Source of the DNA: JBBAFM01 sp041655415
Lineage (GTDB): Bacteria; Bacillota; Clostridia; Peptostreptococcales; JAAYPU01
DNA: 64,000 bases
NCBI GenBank assembly: GCA_964429195.1
Contig: CAYSBC010000002.1
Span: forward strand, 1-64,000
Direction: 5' to 3'
Each line of letters starts with the position of its first letter. Positions within the stretch are counted from its first letter, which is position 1. Both the position numbers and the translations under genes were made by a program. Of this stretch, positions 10,601-17,299 are shown one piece after another. The notes under the pieces are model-generated. The model ran no database searches. It saw nothing but the letters and a program-made list of their open reading frames with translations, and was not told the DNA's origin.

Positions 10601-12085
10601 TACTTCCCCGTACATAGATGAATCATTGGGTGCAATAAGTTTGATTCTCAAACCCTGCTCATCAGAATTATTCCGGGGCTTCAGAGCAAATGTAATACCA
10701 TTGTAATCGCTGGTTTTGGGATAAAGAAGAAATGTGAATGATGTGGAAAATGACATATCCTCGCCTAATCGGATCTTGTTTTCGGTAAAAACACTGCCTT
10801 CCGGGTCTTCGTCTCGGCTTTTGAGCTTAAGCCCTTGGACGGACTTTCCATCCCTGTCTGTAGTATCGACAACAGCAACTTCTCCGCTGAATCGGAGACG
10901 GTCAGTATTGCTGAAATCGGCATAGTTTATTGCAAGAGGAAATTCTTCGGTAGGTGTAACAGTAAGCTCGAAAACTTTAGTATCAGAAATAGTTTCTCCA
11001 TATCCTTCATAAAGTACAGTCGCTGTTAGAATTACCGGCACGCTTTCCTGTCCCTTTGCGGGTCTGGTAACTGTACCATCGCCGGAAATTACATCCGGAT
11101 TTGATGATTGCCAAAATATCGTGCAGTCACCTATTACCATATCCCTCCAGAACTGATTTTTATATTCTGTTGGTAGGTTGAGTCTTCTCTTTACATCTTC
11201 TCGAATGTTGCCATTTAATATCCGATCATCTGTTAATTTACTCATAACATAGGGAACATAGTCACTCACCTCAGGGGGATAAGGCCTGACCTCTAATTCG
11301 AATATCTTATCAAGTGATACATCGCCCTTGGATATGGTTGCAGTAAGGGTTACCGGTACTGATCCAAAGGCATATGAGAAGGGAGGTTGGGTCACTTTTC
11401 CGTCTGCACCAATCCAATCCGGATTCGAAGAAACCCAGCTGATGTTGCTGCCATTGGTACCTTCTGTAGGCAGATTCATATTGGATACGATATTATCAGG
11501 GTAAGAACCGTAAAGTATAACATCATCCGTCAGCCATTCATAATCAGTATGTACTGATGCTTCATCCAGTGTAGGTTCAAGACAGTTTACCTCGATATTG
11601 AAAGTTTTTACAATGTTATCTTCTCCGCTGGTCAATGTAGCTGTAAGCATTAAGTCTTTATTACCTTCGAAATATTGAGGTCTATGTACTGTTCCGTTAG
11701 GCTCAATTACTGATTCGTCAGGTGAAACCCAGGTAATGGTGCTTCCATTTTCACCAATCTCCGGTAAATAAAGATTATCGGTAATATTGTAATATAGGAT
11801 ACCCCAATCGCCAAAATCAAGCACTTTAAAGTCATTTGCCTTAAAAACCAGATTAGGTGCCAGCCATGTTGCATCAAGCGTCACAATATCTGCATCAGAA
11901 TATACAGCCTCGGTCACCGACATTAAGCCCGTATCTGAGGAAAGACCTGCTTCCGACTGAGGATTTGGTATGCTGTTTTCAGCAGCATACACTCTGCCTG
12001 AACTTGTAGGATATTGGATTGGTAATCCTGTTAAGATCAAAATGAATACAAGAATAAAACTGACTATCATACGAAACTTTTTCAT
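1649..12085 (-). CDS. Giant S-layer-anchored surface protein with Ig-like, lectin-like, PKD and SLH domains
   Basis: A 3478-residue exported protein. A signal peptide covers about residues 1-34 (cleavage near VYA-AEN). Then, approximately: three atrophied bacterial Ig repeats (60-380, each with a WLTDD...ILNGN start and a GSxISW strand); a legume-lectin-like domain (380-600); an invasin-type Ig domain (600-695); four more atrophied Ig repeats (700-1085); SbsA-type Big_5 domains (1090-1510); a PKD domain with YEWDFGD (1515-1610); beta-rich unassigned sequence (1700-2220); BNR/propeller-like repeats (2225-2610); CARDB-like domains (2615-2845); two Big_5 domains (2845-3050); an acidic linker; a pre-SLH beta domain; and three SLH motifs (3283-3478). 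SLH motifs bind pyruvylated cell-wall polymer, so the protein is probably held on the outer surface as an adhesin or scaffold. GGAGGAG precedes the ATG. It lies 71 bases behind the TetR gene and may be co-transcribed. By eye its GC content is above that of the neighbourhood, which hints at transfer. Confidence 0.85.
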   Translation of the reverse strand: MKKFRMIVSFILVFILILTGLPIQYPTSSGRVYAAENSIPNPQSEAGLSSDTGLMSVTEAVYSDADIVTLDATWLAPNLVFKANDFKVLDFGDWGILYYNITDNLYLPEIGENGSTITWVSPDESVIEPNGTVHRPQYFEGNKDLMLTATLTSGEDNIVKTFNIEVNCLEPTLDEASVHTDYEWLTDDVILYGSYPDNIVSNMNLPTEGTNGSNISWVSSNPDWIGADGKVTQPPFSYAFGSVPVTLTATISKGDVSLDKIFELEVRPYPPEVSDYVPYVMSKLTDDRILNGNIREDVKRRLNLPTEYKNQFWRDMVIGDCTIFWQSSNPDVISGDGTVTRPAKGQESVPVILTATVLYEGYGETISDTKVFELTVTPTEEFPLAINYADFSNTDRLRFSGEVAVVDTTDRDGKSVQGLKLKSRDEDPEGSVFTENKIRLGEDMSFSTSFTFLLYPKTSDYNGITFALKPRNNSDEQGLRIKLIAPNDSSMYGEVYYNGYNLYSTEIQSVYLPAWCTVWIEYNGASKVLEVHYSDEDLSYRPHNVLLKLEGLDLGNLLASTGTDSSTDASEVYAGFINSGEGTDTAEIINWYLKNDSVPIEFGPYIFTDLSNITLSADPQTGSASSIVTAFIRDSGGPMSGVAVDFSTSFGTLDSLSETTNEEGQASVSLSALQTGTAVVKAITPGGAIATIDVYLALSDKDKIDYDYDWLSDELVLNGNSDPDNIVKSLYLPVTGPSGSNINWSSDNAHVNRADGTVVFPSADAGNQAIMLTASMSIGSETREKTFNITIKVPDESLATYDKDWLTVDKILDGNTSTENITGDLELYSVGPKGSAISWNSSNEELVTSDGKVTRPEFIEGDKEAILTATIKYGVIELEKSFTLKVKAIDSTDAEAVNADSAWLTEGEILNGNSNAGSITKNLRLLDVGPNGSSISWESSNKNFIHADGTVNRPQFSQGEKTVTLTAIIKKGAESAQKTFILTVKTVEPTDAEVVAADKEWLNIYRTLAQNLSQYAIIEMLNLPKEVPNGCEIIWDSDTPMTISDTGAVARPEYSEGHKTVTLTATLSKGSVSESKTFTYTVLAIPDIEPPKIIATSPANKSTGVSWDTQEIIISFDEEIKPGKQISSGDYNFGCVLQAKYETRISAAIDKNNLIIATMDYMYSGQNKLIVPAGAVTDISGNPSDYFELSFDVEERLKEKIEVADSNPQDREKEVSIDIKEISFGFNHEALAKGKKFSNILLRTSAGKVVAFTPVLNDDKVTLSLGEDSMEHGTVYEIHIPSGVVQDRFFNENTEKTIRFRTEDTFEKPAITGTYPQNNQTGIDVNPSMEVYFSKPIKAEDCKLTLTDNLGREWYTTIRNIDDSNKGVLIIPIFPLYANYEYTLSGLYDSLENPSALEFALHFKTGKNALKIRDTLPNFHDKKTAHPINQPVEIGFSSAVNKGSAFDDIKLLNPQGYPVAFQAEIRGDKAILTPASDLEQANNYTVHIPGGAFLDEKGESSDTFRFKFTTAAKLNPDPDILNFPSIWFMNMPLTFDASIVEAAFKSEKYEIVSYEWDFGDRSRASGKNAFHTFNQAGDYHVVLNVKDNKGFSYEFSRTVTVEEELSYDLDIKVSRNGSNVLNITKGAPTLTYKARLEYEGQNVPGKIINVQLYKSGVLQRDYGTITSGSGDSAYVFSFTPSTLYQGTYELVFTYEGKNEVRAVREPVIIQGFDLTGPFRIRLLDNKTYSREPFEEADYLDIIINGVKKTAIKEWQSDVGYYAYVVKEEFNVGQAYTIQIKGWALDEERITVGGLIYAPKLVRGFVSRPGINNVTIESVEFKGRPAFVEGVDVGPATFKADGNWDVFEPGYYEFKTDSDRVSIKSSKPEFTFNPGIDFRGGERLMFRMVSKEGFRSPWYYASAWMFPRPSIGITKGLDISFVDGVYCLSAPAALNSVVGGTISLLDGVPLLSGGNFGFNNDIPRFIGEIAPNQYGSYEVNLSFSGEAGYGETKSTESKVKKLKKVVSAGYEVSAAIDGRLELNYDMSEKDWKLYYSLINMSANGKYTWTRGYKIPVIDVGIDTRLSMGLDIRTQLRIDKNDPNARVYSGIIRITPNATASIVFGADWVNVTGYLDAYIPADIHIPTGYIGVGLNVDTGIVGNFMLYSKTLYSKSLVSEHWDNGREKVTFMRTMKSTDEDEASDVNDSGLQPMPRNNLDRESVWMAGSQTRMRGLLRAAGSEGNPQTSVMMENIYPDADTELVQNGDELWLVWNDDNPERSDSNRTQLRYSIFRDGSWSSPQWFGQDETADFSPAMASTGNGMLLAWHNIKQAVSEEDGLGALIQNSEITVTESVYNSETGSPNLLTLTNDDKFDHSPRLAANRDNALLVWTKSEGLSFSLGSDTDEYLASKDSDSLYFSFWDGNTWSEPSEIEGALPVVLDSSLYVSGEEGLLLYVLDMDSDLSTQDDREVFAKIYNGGTWGEAVRLTDNQANDSGPRAVLINGEWFITWIQDGNVMYRNGLNQEIMTGESLQNVPADYELAVMNGPKPQIALVYKKVGEGGMNGLAAFFYDIENGVWGGDIALGETEGYTKDIAPVFTEDGKLKIAHTRAQIITEAIDGVEHKNISNKVDLCMLTYTPIHDIGFDGEYGLNLLQEIPFPDTVATAFVKVGNNGDFAENAAVDLYEGNPEAGGVLIGSTGVEKVIPARLSVPVGIEWLVGPEEKDAYDLYAVIRSHGANEINPEKKMLNLKILAADVAITDLKVKNVAWDDYLVEATLVNKGSKTLKEMNVQLEHVLSGQVLDTIPVQELRPGEETKVEFLISSGNLDKDENGSTVINLCIVVPENVRENSVENNIRQFELKPESIIVTATNPGQGDSKVGIHDATTLYFNMNVEKGTGFEQIALEDEDLNIIDTDKTLNGDMLTLTPLDDLKFNTRYTVTIPAKALGDSYGHTMDEDYSMSFTTTLGSPEVIFAYPGEGTDNIPLNADVRLQINQKAEKGPAFDDIAIYGPDQKKIPAKASINDEWIYIQPTGVLNRNTTYKLAAPRGSVINDKGEVQQEEYSFAFTTVNTADVPEDPGDSGSTPTNNQGDEPLSDYQYEGSLHLGNVNKKVAVIVEGEKATLDLGWLANELFSNNQNAVIEIPHIPNVNFYTFNFQGDILASSSKATLTINTAMGNIIIPANMLENTNNISGKTVGITMSFGDKSRLPAELQNATGNRPMIQLMLKVDGVRINWNNPQALVKVLLPYTPAAEELEKPEGILIWYIDENGNVSAIPDSWYRQSDSAVSFSTTHFSDFAVAYNQVEFNDVPTTAWYSTAVSFIANRGITTGAGNNNYSPDMKLTRGQFITMIMRAYGLEPDKNQADNFTDAGNTWYTGYLATAKRFGIARGVGNNMFAPEKEITRQEMFTLIYNILAALNQLPTPVDLTDENSIGSTQTHSSEDFDFLDKDEIDDWAREAVIILAKASVVKGSSGRIMPRSITTRAEMAQVIYNLITRQ

Positions 12086-12156
12086 AATACCTTCTCCTCC
12101 AAAGATCGCGTTAGTGTTAATCTATTTCAAAATTTAGATTACTTTGATAATTGGAG

Positions 12157-12780
12157 CTATTTGCTCTTGATTCCCTCAATCAGCAATTTGCAATGAATTA
12201 TCGCATTCTCTCTCAAATCAAAGTCAGGATAATGCACACACCATTCATAGCTAACGCCCCGCATCGCCATTACAAAATGCCGAGAGAGCGTTTCGGCCTC
12301 TATAGAAGAGATGAATTCTCCACTGTGAATACCTTTTTCAAAAACGTTGTAGACCAACGCGTAAAGCTCTCGTCCGTATCCTTTTATCGCTTCGGTACCT
12401 TCCGTTCCAGAAAGCAGCATCTGATAAATCTTGGCCATGTTTTTATAGCCGAAAGTATTGGTAAGCGTATCTGCAATTTTTTCTGCTAAAGAAAGCAGTG
12501 CCTGCGAAGCCGGCATTTCAATAGGCAGCGACTCTAAAAATGCTTTGTAATCCATATCGGCCTTTGCGGCATGGTCTGCAATCAAAATAGCAATCAGCGC
12601 ATCCTTTGAGTCATAGTGTACATAAAAAGCACCTTTTGTAATACCAGCCTCTTCAGTGATATCCTCCACGTTAACATCGGAAAAATTACGCTCTTTATAC
12701 AGCCTTTCCGCAATCTCATACAGTCTTTTTTTTGTTTCTGCGCCCTGCGCCTTCCTCTTGTCGAATTTTTTCTCCTTCAT
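12157..12780 (-). CDS. TetR/AcrR family transcriptional regulator
   Basis: A 207-residue regulator. The N-terminal helix-turn-helix (about residues 12-60) has the TetR pattern DITEEAGITKGAFYVHYDSK, and the rest is the usual helical ligand/dimer domain, of no recognised subtype. An in-frame GTG lies 9 bases upstream, but the ATG at 12780 has a GGAG at 8-base spacing and is preferred. It has its own promoter and a palindromic operator-like site, which argues for autorepression. The only downstream gene on the same strand is the giant SLH protein, so that gene is the likeliest target. The ligand is unknown. Confidence 0.88.
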   Translation of the reverse strand: MKEKKFDKRKAQGAETKKRLYEIAERLYKERNFSDVNVEDITEEAGITKGAFYVHYDSKDALIAILIADHAAKADMDYKAFLESLPIEMPASQALLSLAEKIADTLTNTFGYKNMAKIYQMLLSGTEGTEAIKGYGRELYALVYNVFEKGIHSGEFISSIEAETLSRHFVMAMRGVSYEWCVHYPDFDLRENAIIHCKLLIEGIKSK

Positions 12781-12831
12781 ATTTTCCACTCCATTTTTGA
12801 TTTTCGTCCGGAAATTAGGTATAATGAATTG

Positions 12832-12855
12832 GGTTAATGAACAAGTTCACTAAAC
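12832..12855. promoter_or_regulatory. Palindromic TetR-type operator
   Basis: GGTTAATGAAC, AA, GTTCACTAAAC: the 11-base arms match at 9 of 11 positions. The site lies just downstream of the predicted start of the tetR transcript, a standard position for autorepression by an AcrR/TetR dimer. Confidence 0.55.
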
Positions 12856-12871
12856 TTGGTTTCTAACTTAA

Positions 12872-12900
12872 AGTATAGCACCTGTCCGTTTTAATTTCAA
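12872..12900 (-). promoter_or_regulatory. Sigma-A type promoter of the tetR gene
   Basis: On the minus strand, TTGAAA (12900-12895), a 17-base spacer and TATACT (12877-12872). The predicted start near 12865 lies directly before the palindrome at 12832-12855. Confidence 0.6.
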
Positions 12901-13203
12901 CTAACAAACTACTGAAAAATGCTTCTGTGTTTTAATACACATTATATAAGAATTTAAAAAGCCCTTTTGTGAAATTTCGTGTCTTTCGTGGTTTCCATCT
13001 CCTCAATTTCTGATGCATTTTCCTGCTAATATCCATTCTATCATGCAATTACCATGACTATAATAAGCAAAAAAGATACTGCACCATACTTGAAATGCAA
13101 TACCTTTTTTTAGCTGATAGTCTCGCTAAACAGAACTATCATTTCCCGATATATATCTAAAATTTTATATATACATCTTATTTAAACTGCTGAACGTCGT
13201 CAA
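12901..13203. other. Intergenic region without a recognised gene
   Basis: AT-rich sequence between the tetR promoter and the end of ppdK. A 6-bp hairpin (GATAGT at 13116-13121, ACTATC at 13135-13140) is present, but on the minus strand an A-run rather than a T-run follows it. No confident terminator, RNA or open frame is seen. Confidence 0.5.
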
Positions 13204-15828
13204 TTAACGTTCAAAACGTATTTGTGCCTGGGCTGCGGCAAGCCTTGCTATCGGAACTCTAAAGGGTGAACAAGAAACATAATCCAATCCTATTCGATGG
13301 CAAAACTCAATCGTCGTTGGATCTCCGCCATGCTCTCCACAAATGCCAAGCTTAATATCAGGTCTTCCCTTCTTACCCAGCTCTATAGCAAACTCCATGA
13401 GCCTTCCAACTCCCTCTTGATCCAATCTTTCGAAGGGGTCTTTTTCAAGAATTTTCTTGTCTGTATAATCCTTGATAAATTTGCCCGCATCATCTCTTGA
13501 AAAGCCAAAGGTCATTTGAGTTAAGTCATTGGTTCCAAAGGAGAAAAATTCAGCATGCTTAGCTATCTTATCGGCCACTAAGGTTGCCCTTGGTACTTCA
13601 ATCATGGTGCCGATTTGATAATCAACCGCTACGTCCGCTTCACTTAAAACTGCATTAATCTTATTCAGTAAAACATTTTTAACATAAACAATTTCTTCTT
13701 CACTTCCTATAAGAGGAATCATGATTTCGGGTTTGATATCCATGTTTTCATTTGATTTCACTTCAATCGCTGCTCTTATAATCGCTTCCACTTGCATTTC
13801 ATAAATCTCTGGATAAGTAATGGCTAGACGGCAACCCCTGTGACCCAGCATTGGATTCACTTCTCTTAAGTTAACGATGACTTGGTTTAATTGGGCAACA
13901 TCCATACCCATTGCTTCAGCCAATTCAATCATATCTTTTTCCTGCTCCGGTAAAAATTCGTGTAAAGGTGGGTCAAGGAGCCTGATGGTAACAGGTCTTT
14001 CGCCCATGGCCTTGTAAATGCCAACGAAATCATTCTTTTGGTAAGGCAATAATTTTTGAAGAGCTTCCACCCTCTTTTCCTTGCTTTGAGCCATGATCAT
14101 TTGTCTTACAATAAAAATACGCTCTTCATGGAAAAACATGTGCTCTGTTCTGCAAAGACCGATACCCTCTGCACCAAAGCTGACGGCATTTAAAGCATCC
14201 TTTGGTGTATCCGCATTCGTTCGCACCTTCAGCCTTCTTACTTCATCCGCCCATTGCATAATCTTTTGAAAATCCTCTGTCATTTCAACACTGGCTGTTG
14301 GAACAATGCCTTGGTAGATGGTTCCTGTATTCCCATCTAAAGAAATATAATCACCCTCATGGAAGGTTAGATTACCTACTTTGAACATCTTTTTCGATTC
14401 AAAAACTTGTATTTCTTCACAGCCTGCAACACAACATTTACCCATGCCTCTTGCAACAACTGCTGCGTGGGAGGTCATACCGCCCCTTGCCGTAACGATA
14501 CCTTCTGCAGCTACCATGCCCTCTATATCCTCAGGGGATGTCTCCAGACGAACCAGAATAGTTTTTTCACCTTTATGTGTAGCCTCTACAGCATCCTTTG
14601 GCGTGAAATACACTTTGCCAACTGCTGCTCCCGGAGAAGCTGGTAAACCTTTGGCTATTTTAGTCGCTCTTGCTAATGCCTCCGCATCAAAGGTCGGATG
14701 TAATAATTGGTCCAGTTGTGCCGGCTCTATTCGCATCAGAGCAGTTTCTTTGTCAATCACGTTATTTTCAACCAGGTCAACGGCAATTTTCAAACTTGCT
14801 CTCGCTGTTCTTTTTCCATTTCTGGTTTGCAACATATAAAGCTTCCCTTTTTCAATGGTAAACTCGATATCCTGCATATCTTTATAATGACCTTCTAAGA
14901 GCTCTGTTATCTTCATAAATTCATCATACACATTCGGCATAATTTCTTGTAATCGATCAATGGAGTAAGGGGTTCTTATGCCGGCGACCACGTCTTCGCC
15001 CTGTGCATTCATGAGAAATTCACCAAACACCTTATGTTCACCTGTGGATGGATTTCGTGTAAAAGCAACACCTGTTCCGGAAGTCTCTCCCATGTTTCCG
15101 AAGGCCATGGATTGAACATTGACAGCTGTACCGTAATAATCGGGAATATCATTGAGTTGCCTGTATATAATGGCTCTTGCATTGTGCCAAGAATCAAAAA
15201 CGGCCTTTACAGCAAGAATCAATTGTTCCTTTGGATCCTGAGGGAATTCTTTTTTCGAATCAATATAAACTAGTCTTTTGTATTTCTCAATAATTTTTTT
15301 AATACCGTCAACGCTTAAATCCGTGTCTTGTTGAATGCCCTGAGACTCTTTTTCCTCATCAAAAATAGTGTCAAATTTATATTTTGGAATTTCCAGTACA
15401 ACATCACCAAACATTTGAATAAAGCGTCTGTAGCTATCATAGGCGAACCATTCATTTCCTGTTGCCTTTGTAAGCCCAACAACGCTATCATCATTTAAAC
15501 CAAGATTCAGAACTGTGTCCATCATACCCGGCATAGAAACGACTGCACCTGATCTGACAGATACTAATAAAGGATTATTGACGTCTCCAAATTTCTTGTC
15601 CATGACCTCTTCAAGTTCAGCTAGGTAGCTAAATATTTCCTCCATGACTTCCTGGTTAAGTTCCTTACCGTCTTCATAATATTTGTTACAAGCTTCTGTT
15701 GTAACCGTAAAACCATGAGGAACAGGTAAACCAATCTTTGTCATCTCCGCAAGATTAGCACCCTTTCCACCTAATAATGATTTCATTTCTTTTGAGCCTT
15801 CTTTAAAAGAATAAACATATTTCACCAT
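13204..15828 (-). CDS. ppdK: Pyruvate, phosphate dikinase
   Basis: This enzyme interconverts pyruvate + ATP + Pi and PEP + AMP + PPi. In clostridia it serves PEP/pyruvate exchange and PPi-linked glycolysis. The 874 residues match the length of the Clostridium symbiosum enzyme. The N-terminal ATP-grasp region begins with KGANLAEMTKIGLPVPHGFT. The central swivelling domain has the phosphohistidine motif GGMTSHAAVVARG, with the acceptor at His454. The C-terminal PEP-binding barrel includes GFSRDDAGKF and ends in the GICGEHGGDP and GLDYVSCSPFRVP segments, the last holding the catalytic-type Cys. AAGGAGT precedes the ATG. Monocistronic, with no adjacent PPDK regulatory kinase. Confidence 0.97.
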   Translation of the reverse strand: MVKYVYSFKEGSKEMKSLLGGKGANLAEMTKIGLPVPHGFTVTTEACNKYYEDGKELNQEVMEEIFSYLAELEEVMDKKFGDVNNPLLVSVRSGAVVSMPGMMDTVLNLGLNDDSVVGLTKATGNEWFAYDSYRRFIQMFGDVVLEIPKYKFDTIFDEEKESQGIQQDTDLSVDGIKKIIEKYKRLVYIDSKKEFPQDPKEQLILAVKAVFDSWHNARAIIYRQLNDIPDYYGTAVNVQSMAFGNMGETSGTGVAFTRNPSTGEHKVFGEFLMNAQGEDVVAGIRTPYSIDRLQEIMPNVYDEFMKITELLEGHYKDMQDIEFTIEKGKLYMLQTRNGKRTARASLKIAVDLVENNVIDKETALMRIEPAQLDQLLHPTFDAEALARATKIAKGLPASPGAAVGKVYFTPKDAVEATHKGEKTILVRLETSPEDIEGMVAAEGIVTARGGMTSHAAVVARGMGKCCVAGCEEIQVFESKKMFKVGNLTFHEGDYISLDGNTGTIYQGIVPTASVEMTEDFQKIMQWADEVRRLKVRTNADTPKDALNAVSFGAEGIGLCRTEHMFFHEERIFIVRQMIMAQSKEKRVEALQKLLPYQKNDFVGIYKAMGERPVTIRLLDPPLHEFLPEQEKDMIELAEAMGMDVAQLNQVIVNLREVNPMLGHRGCRLAITYPEIYEMQVEAIIRAAIEVKSNENMDIKPEIMIPLIGSEEEIVYVKNVLLNKINAVLSEADVAVDYQIGTMIEVPRATLVADKIAKHAEFFSFGTNDLTQMTFGFSRDDAGKFIKDYTDKKILEKDPFERLDQEGVGRLMEFAIELGKKGRPDIKLGICGEHGGDPTTIEFCHRIGLDYVSCSPFRVPIARLAAAQAQIRFER

Positions 15829-15943
15829 TCTGTCCTTACTCCTTCTTTAAAATTATGACATCAATATACATTTTATCCGATATGTCGACTTTTGTGTCGT
15901 ATAATTTTAACATTGTGTCATTTAATTGAATCATTTTCGATAT

Positions 15944-15957
15944 ATAGTGTACACTAT
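15944..15957. promoter_or_regulatory. Perfect 14-bp palindrome upstream of ppdK
   Basis: ATAGTGTACACTAT is fully self-complementary. It sits about 115 bases upstream of the ppdK start in the 350-base divergent region. Two direct TTGTGTC copies lie between it and ppdK (around 15891 and 15913). A regulator site is possible, but no protein can be named. Confidence 0.35.
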
Positions 15958-16111
15958 TCATTATAATCACTCTATTAAATAAAATCAAGAAGGGATTTGG
16001 AAACATGTGGAGGCTTCACAGGCGCCATTTTAAAAAATAATTTAGTTTTCTTAATGCTTTATTTTTTCAGCAACGACAAGAATATAGCTTATGTAGAGTT
16101 CTCGCTTTTAT

Positions 16112-16139
16112 TTGACAATTTGACTCACTTTGATATCAT
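16112..16139 (+). promoter_or_regulatory. Sigma-A type promoter of the glycine betaine-binding protein gene
   Basis: TTGACA (16112-16117), a 16-base spacer and TATCAT (16134-16139), about 42 bases before the ATG at 16182. Confidence 0.55.
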
Positions 16140-16181
16140 AGGTAACAAATTTAATAGACTCACTCACGAAAGGAGAGAGAT

Positions 16182-17090
16182 ATGAAAATGAAAAGAATCA
16201 TTGTATTATGTATTGCTTTAGTTCTAATAGCAGGGCTTCTTGCCGGATGCACAAGCCCGCAGACAGAAAATGGAGACCCTTCTGCTGGCGATAAAGGAAC
16301 TGTTAAAATAGGCTATGTTAATTGGGTTGATGTTATCGCTTTAACAAATCTAGCAACTATTGTCCTTGAAGACACTATGGGGTATGAGGTCCAACCGATA
16401 CTAGCTGATTTGGCTCCAATATATGCATCCATTGCATCAGGCGAAACAGATGCTTATCTAGGTACCTGGCTACCTTTGACACATGCTGCACAAATGGATA
16501 GATATAAGGACGAACTGGAAAACCTCGGTCTGGTTTATGAGGAAGGAGTCATGGGGCTCACTGTTCCAGCATATATGGCTATTGACAGCATAGAAGACCT
16601 GGTTGGAAATGAAGACATTGTGAATGGCGAAATCGTAGGAATTGACGCAGGCGCAGGAATGATGGGCATAACAGAAGATGCAATCAAAGAATATGGTTTG
16701 AACATGAAATTATTGAAAGGCTCAGATGTCACAATGACAGCCCTATTAGACCAAGCTATAAAAAACAATGAACCCATCGTTGTTACAGGATGGAAACCCC
16801 ATTGGAAATTTGCCAGATATGATCTGAAAATACTGGAAGATTCTAAAGGAATATTCGGCGGAGAAGAAAAAGCCTATAATATCGTACGACTTGGACTTTC
16901 TGAAGACATGCCGGAAGTCACAGAATTTTTAACTAAGATGTATCTTACAATTGATCAATTGCAAGAAATTATTTACATGATGGAAAGCAGTGAGGAAGAT
17001 GCCAAAACAGTCGTTAGAAATTGGATAAAAGAAAATGCAGATACAGTCAGCAAATGGCTGCCAGAAGGTTATACCTTAAAGGTGGAATAG
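16182..17090 (+). CDS. Glycine betaine/proline-type ABC transporter substrate-binding lipoprotein (OpuAC family)
   Basis: A 302-residue exported lipoprotein. It has a lysine-rich start, a hydrophobic core, and the lipobox LLAGC with the lipidated Cys at residue 23. The mature part is an OpuAC-type binding domain that would hold quaternary ammonium osmolytes through aromatic residues; candidate ligand tryptophans are in VNWVD, GTWLPLTH and TGWKPHWKF. AAGGAGA sits 6-7 bases before the ATG. No permease or ATPase gene is adjacent, and a strong terminator follows, so it is an orphan that must use a transporter encoded elsewhere. Substrate specificity (betaine, carnitine, choline, proline betaine) cannot be read from sequence. 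Confidence 0.9.
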   Translation: MKMKRIIVLCIALVLIAGLLAGCTSPQTENGDPSAGDKGTVKIGYVNWVDVIALTNLATIVLEDTMGYEVQPILADLAPIYASIASGETDAYLGTWLPLTHAAQMDRYKDELENLGLVYEEGVMGLTVPAYMAIDSIEDLVGNEDIVNGEIVGIDAGAGMMGITEDAIKEYGLNMKLLKGSDVTMTALLDQAIKNNEPIVVTGWKPHWKFARYDLKILEDSKGIFGGEEKAYNIVRLGLSEDMPEVTEFLTKMYLTIDQLQEIIYMMESSEEDAKTVVRNWIKENADTVSKWLPEGYTLKVE

Positions 17091-17137
17091 GTAAGCAGGA
17101 TAAGTTACATACTGTAAATAAAAAAGTTTCTATCATG

Positions 17138-17195
17138 AAAGGTGTCATCATGGTTTCGTATTTACTGCAAAATAAAAACCACGCATGACACCTTT
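17138..17195 (+). terminator. Intrinsic terminator after the OpuAC-family gene
   Basis: AAAGGTGTCAT (17138-17148) pairs perfectly with ATGACACCTTT (17185-17195). ATTTTAATTT follows. Confidence 0.7.
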
Positions 17196-17213
17196 ATTTT
17201 AATTTAAATACGT

Positions 17214-17252
17214 GAACCCTCCCGAAACCTCCCTGAAACCCCCCTGAAACCT
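17214..17252 (-). repeat. 11-base tandem repeat with G-quadruplex potential in the smsB 3' flank
   Basis: On the plus strand about four imperfect units start at 17214, 17224, 17235 and 17246, with consensus GAAACCTCCCT. On the minus strand, the sense strand for smsCB, the G-runs at 17244-17239, 17233-17231, 17223-17221 and 17219-17217 are separated by 5, 7 and 1 bases, which fits the G3+N1-7 pattern. Two AAGTTAG copies follow between 17257 and 17278. Confidence 0.6.
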
Positions 17253-17299
17253 AAATAAGTTAGCTCCAATAAGTTAGGTGGGAGGCTTCACAGGCACCG

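Noticed and set aside
13116..13140. Hairpin after ppdK as a terminator
   Set aside because: The stem has only 6 bp with a 13-base loop. On the transcribed strand it is followed by an A-run, not a T-run.
14381..14839. 152-codon plus-strand frame
   Set aside because: Antisense shadow of ppdK.
15829..16181. A small gene upstream of the OpuAC-family gene (62-codon frame from 15997)
   Set aside because: No ribosome site, and it contains the predicted promoter of the next gene.
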